Positions 30,439 to 35,639 of a DNA stretch of 35,639 nt are shown here, piece after piece. The notes below the pieces were generated by a model. That model searched no databases, had not been told where the DNA came from, and saw only the letters and a list, made by a program, of their open reading frames with translations. The stretch is from Candidatus Omnitrophota bacterium (lineage in GTDB: Bacteria > Omnitrophota > Gorgyraeia > Zapsychrales > Fredricksoniimonadaceae): NCBI GenBank assembly GCA_028865345.1, contig JAGWKL010000015.1:1-35639 (forward strand). Reading direction: 5' to 3'. A program made the position numbers and the translations under genes. Position 1 is the stretch's first letter, and each line of letters begins with the position of its first letter.

Positions 30439-31149
30439 TCAACGTTTTCTCCTTAGCGTTTCCAAATGTTCCTGCGCCCAGGAGTAGCGCTCAGGCGTGC
30501 CGATGTCGACAAAACGGTTTTCCACTTCAAAGGCATAAAAACCTTTCCCCACCAAATGCGGGAAGAAATCATATTCAATGGAGAATTTCGACGGGGTTGC
30601 GACCAAAGAAAAAACGTCCCGGTCAAAACAATAGGTCCCCGTATTGATAAAAGCAGCCCCCGCCCCCAACTGCTTTTCCTTAAAAGCTTCAATGGCGCCG
30701 GTCGGCGATATTTCAATGGTCCCGTAATCCTGGGGCTCAGGCATCAGGGTCACGGCAAGTGTGGCCCGGGCGCTATGCTGCTGATGAAATGCGGTCAAAC
30801 GCAGGTAATCGATCACGCAAAAACAATCCCCGTTCATGGCCAAAAAACGGTCCGTCCTGACGTGTTGCGATCCCTGCTTAATGGCCCCGCCGGTGCCCAA
30901 CGGCGAATCTTCCACGGAAAAAATAATCTCACGGTCCCGGTATTTATTCTTAAAGTAGGCCGCGACATCCCCGCTGCCATGACCGACACACAAAATAAAC
31001 CGCCTGCCGCCCTGGGAGGCGATATAATCGATGAGGATCTCTAAAAAAGGCCTGTCCCCTATTTTGGCCAGGACTTTTTGGGAGCCTCCGGTGATCGATT
31101 GCAGGCGTTTGCCCAGGCCTCCGGCAAGAATGACGACATCAGGAAACAT
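30439..31149 (-). CDS. hddC: HddC-like heptose-1-phosphate nucleotidylyltransferase
   Basis: 236 residues from ATG 31149, with TTGGAG just upstream; the frame extends to 31356 without support. It has the sugar nucleotidyltransferase signature LAGGLGKRL with KVLAKIGDRPFLEILIDYI, EDSPLGTGGAIKQG, FLAMNGDCF (metal-binding Asp) and FINTGTYCFDRDVF, and ENRFVDIGTPERY. The form is that of D-glycero-D-manno-heptose 1-phosphate guanylyltransferase and close RmlA/GlmU-type enzymes. The directly preceding HddA-type kinase (13 bases) supports the heptose assignment. The base specificity (GTP, CTP or ATP) cannot be read from the sequence with certainty. Confidence 0.83.
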   Translation of the reverse strand: MFPDVVILAGGLGKRLQSITGGSQKVLAKIGDRPFLEILIDYIASQGGRRFILCVGHGSGDVAAYFKNKYRDREIIFSVEDSPLGTGGAIKQGSQHVRTDRFLAMNGDCFCVIDYLRLTAFHQQHSARATLAVTLMPEPQDYGTIEISPTGAIEAFKEKQLGAGAAFINTGTYCFDRDVFSLVATPSKFSIEYDFFPHLVGKGFYAFEVENRFVDIGTPERYSWAQEHLETLRRKR

Positions 31150-31162
31150 ACCGCTCCAAATT

Positions 31163-32146
31163 TCAAGGCTGATAAACAATGATCTGGCTGCCCGAACTCT
31201 CGAACTTGAAGGGGACTTCCAGAAGATTTTTGAGCGCCTGGCGTATTTTGGCCTGCCTGGAAGGCTCGGCGAAAAACAGCACAAACCCGCCCCCGCCCGC
31301 GCCCAGCAATTTCCCGCCCACGGCCCCGGCCTTGACGGCCGTGGCGTATAAATCATCGATATGCGGCGTGGAGATCTTGTCGGACAGGGTCCGTTTGAGC
31401 TTCCAGCTCTCGTCGAGCAGCCGGCCGAATTTCAACAGGTCATTGCCGTTTAAGACCTCCACGGCCTCGCGCACCATTTCATGCATGCGGGACAATTCCA
31501 CCTTCTTTTGCGGAATATTGTCAACCTGGGCCTTGGCGATGGTGGAGGCGTTGCGGGAAAACCCGGAAAAAAACAGCATCAGGTGCTCCTGCAGGAGCTC
31601 CAGTTTCGAGGCGGGCAAGGTCAGCGGCTGCACCCGCAAATGGTTGGTGCCGCCGAATTCGATCAAATTAAAACCGCCGTAGGCGGCCTGCATCTGGTCC
31701 TGGCAGCCGACATTTTCCTTGATCATGTCCTGCTCCACGTGGATGGCCTCACGGGCAAGCCTCTCCTTGCTCACCATCTGGCCTTTAAGGGCATAGAGGC
31801 TGTTGAGAAGCCCGACGGTAAATGAAGAACTTGACCCCAGGCCGGTCCGGGCCGGCAAATCGCCGTCGTGATGGATCTCCAGGCCTTCCTGGATCTTCAA
31901 AAACCGCAGGCATTCCCGCACCGAAGGGTGGTTGATCTCATCGATGGAATCCCTGACATGTTCCATGACGGAATAAATGATACGGGATTTATGTTCAAAG
32001 AACGGCGGCAGGTAGCGGCAGGTGATGTAGCAGTACTTGTCGATGGTGGTGGCCAAAACCGCGCCGTTATGCTCCTGGAACCAGCCGTTATAATCCGTGC
32101 CTCCGCCGAAAAAAGACATGCGAAAAGGTGTGCGGGAGATGATCAT
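31163..32146 (-). CDS. hddA: HddA-like D,D-heptose-7-phosphate 1-kinase (GHMP family)
   Basis: 327 residues. GHMP kinase: SRTPFRMSFFGGGTDY at 4-19, the ATP loop ARTGLGSSSSFTVGL (99-113) and the C-terminal GGKLLGAGGGGFVLFF. The FGGGTD[YL] start and the PxxPxxTGLGSSS form are those of D-glycero-D-manno-heptose 7-phosphate kinase (HddA) rather than galactokinase. It phosphorylates C1, giving the 1,7-bisphosphate that GmhB (at 20.3-20.9 kb) would then hydrolyse. It overlaps the radical SAM stop by 4 bases. Confidence 0.88.
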   Translation of the reverse strand: MIISRTPFRMSFFGGGTDYNGWFQEHNGAVLATTIDKYCYITCRYLPPFFEHKSRIIYSVMEHVRDSIDEINHPSVRECLRFLKIQEGLEIHHDGDLPARTGLGSSSSFTVGLLNSLYALKGQMVSKERLAREAIHVEQDMIKENVGCQDQMQAAYGGFNLIEFGGTNHLRVQPLTLPASKLELLQEHLMLFFSGFSRNASTIAKAQVDNIPQKKVELSRMHEMVREAVEVLNGNDLLKFGRLLDESWKLKRTLSDKISTPHIDDLYATAVKAGAVGGKLLGAGGGGFVLFFAEPSRQAKIRQALKNLLEVPFKFESSGSQIIVYQP

Positions 32147-33684
32147 CTGATGGAAATTCCCTCCAAAATTTTACGTTTTAATTTGATCCTGGTCGATTTC
32201 AAGGTCTCCTCCACGGCCGGCGTCCCGAATTTCTGTTTCAAGAGCCCCAAAAACTTTTCACTGGTGTGGTATTTCATCCAGGCCTCGTCCCTGAAGGCCA
32301 GCACCTGTTCGGCGCTCAAGTATTTGGTCGGCAAAGGCTGCCCTTCATACGAATGCTGCGAGAAGCCGGCATAGCTCGAGGGCAATTTCCACCCTTCTTT
32401 TTTCGCCAGGCCGTACAAAGGAGAGCCGGGATAGGCCATGGCGGAATAAAAATTGGCTTCCTCGGTGTTCATCTCCATGGCCAGATCCAGCGTCATCTGC
32501 ATGCTGTCTAAGTCGTCCTCGGGCAGGCCGAAGATGTAATTGCCGATGACATTGATGCCGTGGTCGCGGATCTTGGCCACCACCCCGCGGATGTCCACGT
32601 CATCGAAGCGGCCTTTGGTGACGTCCTTGCGCACCTTGGAGTTGCCGCTTTCGATGCCCAAGGCCAGCCAGTTGACCCCGGCTTTTTTAAGGATGTCGAG
32701 ATACTGGTCTTTGACCGTATCGACCCTGGAATAGCACCAGATATTGAATTTATACCCGCGCTGGATGATCAGTTCGCAGAGTTTCAGGAAATGGTCCGCC
32801 CGCAGCACAAAAAGCTCGTCGGCGATCTTGATGTTGGTGATCCCCTGGGAGGCGAAATGGTCGAACTCCTTGATGATGTGCTGGGGTTCCCAATAACGGA
32901 ACACCGCTGACCCGTCGGAATATTCGTTCTCCTGGCGGTTGATGATGTTGATCATGCAGAAAGAACATTTCATGGGGCAGCCCAGGGAGGTGTACAACGC
33001 CGCGAAAGGCTGACGCACGGAATTGTTGGGGTAGGAATGCCACAGGGCCGTGCGGTAATTTTTAAACGGAAGCAGGTCCCAGGCGATGCCCGGAAGCTCG
33101 GCGGGCAGGTCGGCCTTGGCCACGATGGCTGAGGGCTTGTTCAGAATGACCCCGGCGCTCTGGCGGTCGGATTGACCGACACTCGCCGTTGCTCGAAACC
33201 CCAGGCCGTCCACCTTGTGAAGCTCATCTTTTAAATTCGTCCTCAATAAATTGGAAATCGTATAAACGCCTTCGTTCTGGCAGACAAAATCGATGCTGCT
33301 GTGGCGCTGGAGCACTTCCCGCGGCAGGGCCGCTACGTGCCCGCCGACAAAAAGGATTTTTGCCTCCGGCGCCAGTCGTTTGACCGCATCGGCGAGGCTG
33401 GTGGCCCCGGCCATGTTCTGGGAACTGGCCGAGGGCTGCTGGCCATAGACCACAAAACAGACCAGGCGCGCGTGGGCCCCTGCTATTCTCTTTGCGGATT
33501 CTTCCTCGCTTAAATGCAGGGCCTCGCAATCCAGAATGTCGACGGAAAACCATTTCAGCCGGCAATGATTGGCCAGCAAGCCCGCCCAGATCGGCGGTTC
33601 GATGGCGGAAAAATCCTGGGCTAAGTCCTGATAAATTTGATGGGACGCGTTGGCGTGGACAAACAGGACATCCAGTTGTTTCAT
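32143..33684 (-). CDS. Radical SAM protein with B12-binding-like N-terminus
   Basis: 513 residues. The first 200 residues look like a cobalamin-binding Rossmann domain (DVLFVHANAS, VCFVVYGQQPS, ILFVGGHVAALP, DFVCQNEGVYTI), but the D-x-H-x-x-G ligand motif of base-off binders is not seen. The radical SAM core has the [4Fe-4S] motif C236-PMK-C240-SF-C243 in YTSLGCPMKCSFCMI, then IKIADELFVL, VNWLALGIESGN and GNYIFGLPEDDLDSM. The class includes methyltransferases and ring-rearranging enzymes. It sits between the epimerase and the heptose kinase and overlaps the latter by 4 bases, so a role in making or modifying the activated sugar or a glycan lipid is likely but not shown. AGGGG precedes the ATG. 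Confidence 0.88.
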   Translation of the reverse strand: MKQLDVLFVHANASHQIYQDLAQDFSAIEPPIWAGLLANHCRLKWFSVDILDCEALHLSEEESAKRIAGAHARLVCFVVYGQQPSASSQNMAGATSLADAVKRLAPEAKILFVGGHVAALPREVLQRHSSIDFVCQNEGVYTISNLLRTNLKDELHKVDGLGFRATASVGQSDRQSAGVILNKPSAIVAKADLPAELPGIAWDLLPFKNYRTALWHSYPNNSVRQPFAALYTSLGCPMKCSFCMINIINRQENEYSDGSAVFRYWEPQHIIKEFDHFASQGITNIKIADELFVLRADHFLKLCELIIQRGYKFNIWCYSRVDTVKDQYLDILKKAGVNWLALGIESGNSKVRKDVTKGRFDDVDIRGVVAKIRDHGINVIGNYIFGLPEDDLDSMQMTLDLAMEMNTEEANFYSAMAYPGSPLYGLAKKEGWKLPSSYAGFSQHSYEGQPLPTKYLSAEQVLAFRDEAWMKYHTSEKFLGLLKQKFGTPAVEETLKSTRIKLKRKILEGISIR

Positions 33685-33692
33685 GAGGACCC

Positions 33693-34625
33693 CTAAATAT
33701 TGGCAAATTGATTGCGTTTGATGACCTGATAACCTTTGATCAATTCCTGCAGGCCCTTGTGCAGGGAAACATCCGGCGTAAACCCGGTTTTCTCGATCTT
33801 CTCATTGCTGACGATATAATCGCGTTTGTCAGGGTCTTCGCCGATGGCGGCCTCTACAAAATAAAAATCGGGGCAGAGCTTTTTGATCTCCTGGCACAAT
33901 TGCATCTTCGTCAGATTGGCGTCGCTTAAGCCGACATTATAGGGTTGGTTTTTCATCTTGTCAAAATGATTCAAGGCGTGGATGAAGGCCTTGGAGATGT
34001 CCCGGACATGGATGTAATTGCGGCTGAAATGGGCCTCAAAGAGGATCACAAACCTGTCGTAGACAGCGCGATAGGTGAAATCATTGACCAAAAGGTCCAG
34101 GCGCATGCGCGGGGAGACCCCGAAGGCCGTGGCCAGGCGCAGGGTGATGCTGTTGCCTGCCTGCAGAAGCATATTTTCCGCCTCCACCTTTAATTTGCCG
34201 TACAAAGATATGGGACGCAAAGGCGTTTCTTCCGTGCAATGTTTGCCTTTCTCCCCCACACCGTAACCGCTGTTGGTGGTGGGAAAAATAATCATCTGAT
34301 CTTTACCGCGCAGCTCAAGGATCATTTTGATCGCATCCAGCAGGATGGTCTGCGCGCCGATGGGATCCTTGGCGCATAAAGGCGCTCCGGTCAGGCAGGC
34401 CAGCGGGAAAATGGCGTTGGCGCCCTTCATGAGTTTGGTCATCAAATTCCGATCCCGCGTGTCCCCCCGCACAATGGTCAGTTTATCGTGCCAGCAGACG
34501 TCCAGCAAGGAGGACTGGTTATACATAAAATTATCCAGGGCTATCACTTCATGCCCTTCGGCCAATAACCGCGGCACCAGTACCGCACCGATATAGCCTG
34601 CTGCACCTGTCACCAAGATCTTCAT
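33693..34625 (-). CDS. NAD-dependent nucleotide-sugar epimerase/dehydratase
   Basis: 310 residues, extended SDR. NAD-binding VTGAAGYIGAVLV (G-x-x-G-x-x-G), Asp31 at the end of the second strand favouring NAD over NADP, the catalytic set T-T-N-S-G-Y-G around 116-122 and Y142-GKL-K146. The substrate pocket has SRNYIHVRDIS and QPYNVGLSDANLTK. Probably acts on a nucleotide-activated hexose or heptose; a role in making the sugar used by the ColD-like enzyme, or 4- or 6-epimerisation of the heptose, both fit. It opens the polysaccharide locus, 8 bases before the radical SAM gene, after a palindromic repeat. Confidence 0.88.
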   Translation of the reverse strand: MKILVTGAAGYIGAVLVPRLLAEGHEVIALDNFMYNQSSLLDVCWHDKLTIVRGDTRDRNLMTKLMKGANAIFPLACLTGAPLCAKDPIGAQTILLDAIKMILELRGKDQMIIFPTTNSGYGVGEKGKHCTEETPLRPISLYGKLKVEAENMLLQAGNSITLRLATAFGVSPRMRLDLLVNDFTYRAVYDRFVILFEAHFSRNYIHVRDISKAFIHALNHFDKMKNQPYNVGLSDANLTKMQLCQEIKKLCPDFYFVEAAIGEDPDKRDYIVSNEKIEKTGFTPDVSLHKGLQELIKGYQVIKRNQFANI

Positions 34626-34648
34626 ATCTTCCCTACCCTTTCGTTGTC

Positions 34649-34690
34649 ATTCCCGCGCCTGGCCCCAGACTAGGGGCGCAAAGCGGGAAT
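34649..34690. repeat. REP-like palindromic repeat
   Basis: ATTCCCGC (34649-34656) and GCGGGAAT (34683-34690) are perfect inverted copies with an inner GCCCC/GGGGC stem around AGACTA. Repeats that start TCATTCCCGC and end GCGGGAATCCA are widespread dispersed palindromes in bacterial genomes. It lies between the HNH-like gene and the epimerase gene and has no T-tract, so it is not a standard terminator. Confidence 0.75.
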
Positions 34691-34704
34691 CCATTCTACT
34701 TCCT

Positions 34705-35178
34705 TTATTTTTCATGCGGCCCGCGACTCGGCCAAAACTTAAAACTTATTTTCTTCATCTTCGCCCCTGTTCGCCAATGCCGGCTCAATTGGTTGACCAA
34801 ATTCTGCCATTCCTTGAATGCGAGGACCGATTTCATTTCATTGATCACGGCGCAAGTCAGGACGATTTTTCTGTTGTCCCCCGGTATGAAGTGGTCGAAT
34901 TCGAAATAATACGGGCTTTTAGGATTTGTCAAATCCAGGGCCCATCCGGTATAGTAGCAGACGTAGCCGTGTTTACGCACCCACTCCCAAATCGCTTTAA
35001 CCGCCCCGGCATGAAGGCCCCGCTGGTTCATCCGCCGGCAGAAATGAAAACAGCGCAGGCAATAAATCGAATGCTTTGAATAAACCTTCCTGCCGCAGAT
35101 GCAGCATCTGTCTTTCGGCCTCCCGGGCCCCGCGAGCTTAAGGATGATTAAGTCCGTTCTGGTCAGTTTCATAGACAT
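34705..35178 (-). CDS. Small zinc-ribbon/HNH-like protein
   Basis: 157 residues (start ATG 35178; ATG 35172 is equally possible). The N-terminal part carries CCICG (Cys25/26, 28) and YCLRCFHFC (Cys40, 43), a zinc ribbon. The C-terminal half has CYYTGWAL, then FEFDHFIPGD (Asp95-His96), VINEMKS (Asn113, Lys116) and WQNLVNQLSRHW, which follows the spacing of a degenerate HNH nuclease (D-H, N, K/H). I am not certain the catalytic triad is complete. No family name is certain. No mobile-element or restriction partner is visible in the window. The base composition to its right is more A+T-rich. Confidence 0.6.
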   Translation of the reverse strand: MSMKLTRTDLIILKLAGPGRPKDRCCICGRKVYSKHSIYCLRCFHFCRRMNQRGLHAGAVKAIWEWVRKHGYVCYYTGWALDLTNPKSPYYFEFDHFIPGDNRKIVLTCAVINEMKSVLAFKEWQNLVNQLSRHWRTGAKMKKISFKFWPSRGPHEK

Positions 35179-35313
35179 CTAACATTCTTTATAAACACAT
35201 GATTTTGGAATTATAGCATCCCATCCCCCGAATACAAAGGGAAAGACAGGGAGATTCATGCTCAACAGGAGGGTTTTATTTCAGCGAGATGACGATCAAA
35301 TGCCGGAAGAAAT

Positions 35314-35639
35314 CTATTTATCAGCTTCTTCCAAATTTCTATAGAACTCAGCAATCTTTGATTTTACTTGAGCAAAAGACAAAGAACTGAAACACCCTCC
35401 TTTGTTATTGAAGGAAGAAATAATCAAACGATCAACATCTGCTGCAGAAACATGGAACTCCTTAACACCTGAAAAACGAATATTCAAACCGATGGTCTTC
35501 ACCCCAATTGGCTTGATACCGAATTGGCCGACAAATTGCGTCAATGATTTCTGTGAATACCCCCACTTATGATTTCCAAAATCTCCAATATAAACATGCC
35601 CTTGCAATACATTTTCACCAAAAACCTGATCAACCAAAT
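35314..35639 (-). CDS. Partial protein of unknown function at the window edge
   Basis: At least 107 residues, open to the right edge, so the N-terminus is missing. Recognisable only as a mixed alpha/beta sequence: GYSQKSLTQFVGQFGIKPIGVKTIGLNIRF, then EFHVSAADVDRLIISSF and a helical end, KSKIAEFYRNLEEADK. I do not recognise a family. The coding stretch is visibly more A+T-rich than the rest of the window, which could mean recent acquisition. The 135 bases between it and the HNH-like gene show nothing I can name. Confidence 0.5.
   Translation of the reverse strand, partial: LVDQVFGENVLQGHVYIGDFGNHKWGYSQKSLTQFVGQFGIKPIGVKTIGLNIRFSGVKEFHVSAADVDRLIISSFNNKGGCFSSLSFAQVKSKIAEFYRNLEEADK

Noticed and set aside
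30230-30442. 70-residue minus-strand ORF
   Set aside because: It covers the inverted-repeat element, has low-complexity unlikely composition and no ribosome binding site.
31150-31356. 69-residue extension of the HddC-like protein
   Set aside because: It lies within hddA in another frame; ATG 31149 has a ribosome binding site and fits the family start.

Overview
The window looks like a chromosomal piece of a Gram-negative, probably uncultivated, bacterium. My best guess is the Omnitrophota (Candidatus Omnitrophica). This rests on the very large secreted protein at the left end, whose style and C-terminal module I associate with that phylum from memory, and on a tightly packed lipopolysaccharide-type locus with heptose genes and an O-antigen ligase. 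No database search was possible. All genes except a partial one at the left edge lie on the minus strand, so the biological reading order is right to left.

Right to left. At 35.6-34.7 kb are an A+T-richer partial ORF of unknown function and a small zinc-ribbon/HNH-like protein. The envelope polysaccharide locus covers 34.6-19.3 kb. It holds a nucleotide-sugar epimerase/dehydratase, a radical SAM protein, a heptose kinase (HddA type), a heptose-1-P nucleotidylyltransferase (HddC type), a DegT-fold enzyme whose PLP lysine is replaced by histidine (ColD/E1-like sugar 3-dehydratase), and a GT4. A GT-C membrane glycosyltransferase, a GT2, an O-antigen ligase/polymerase, a GT9 heptosyltransferase-like enzyme, a normal DegT aminotransferase, a WaaE-like GT2, GmhB and an MGDG-synthase-type glycosyltransferase follow. 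HddA, HddC and GmhB are three of the four steps to a GDP-heptose; GmhA is not in the window. Many genes overlap by 4 bases. Palindromic or repeated elements at 34.65, 30.3, 21.8 and 19.2 kb mark the breaks between sub-operons.

At 19.1-12.2 kb is a housekeeping stretch: MscS channel, GNAT acetyltransferase, a small PCP_red-like protein, a 73-aa protein, a PriA-like protein that has lost its ATPase/helicase motifs but kept its zinc cysteines, Fmt, two adjacent GalT-family proteins (one with the nucleophilic His changed to Arg), and a tRNA-Phe with an unusual elbow.

At 12.1-6.0 kb are a FeoA-domain protein and then a compact run of 2OG-Fe(II) oxygenase, ELM1-family protein, an unrecognised 648-aa protein, a KirBac-like channel with an altered selectivity filter, an unknown membrane protein, a CrcB/Fluc fluoride channel and a DUF190 protein. 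At 5.9-0.3 kb are a cytidylate-kinase-like protein, a MORN-repeat protein, a Tyr/His-rich secreted protein and the giant secreted protein, whose tail carries a HAD phosphatase fold with its two halves in swapped order.

The points I find most unusual are catalytic or structural residues changed in otherwise well-kept genes (Kir filter, GalT nucleophile, PriA motifs, DegT lysine, tRNA 18/55 pair), the permuted HAD module, and the oxygenase-ELM1-648-aa gene set of unknown purpose.
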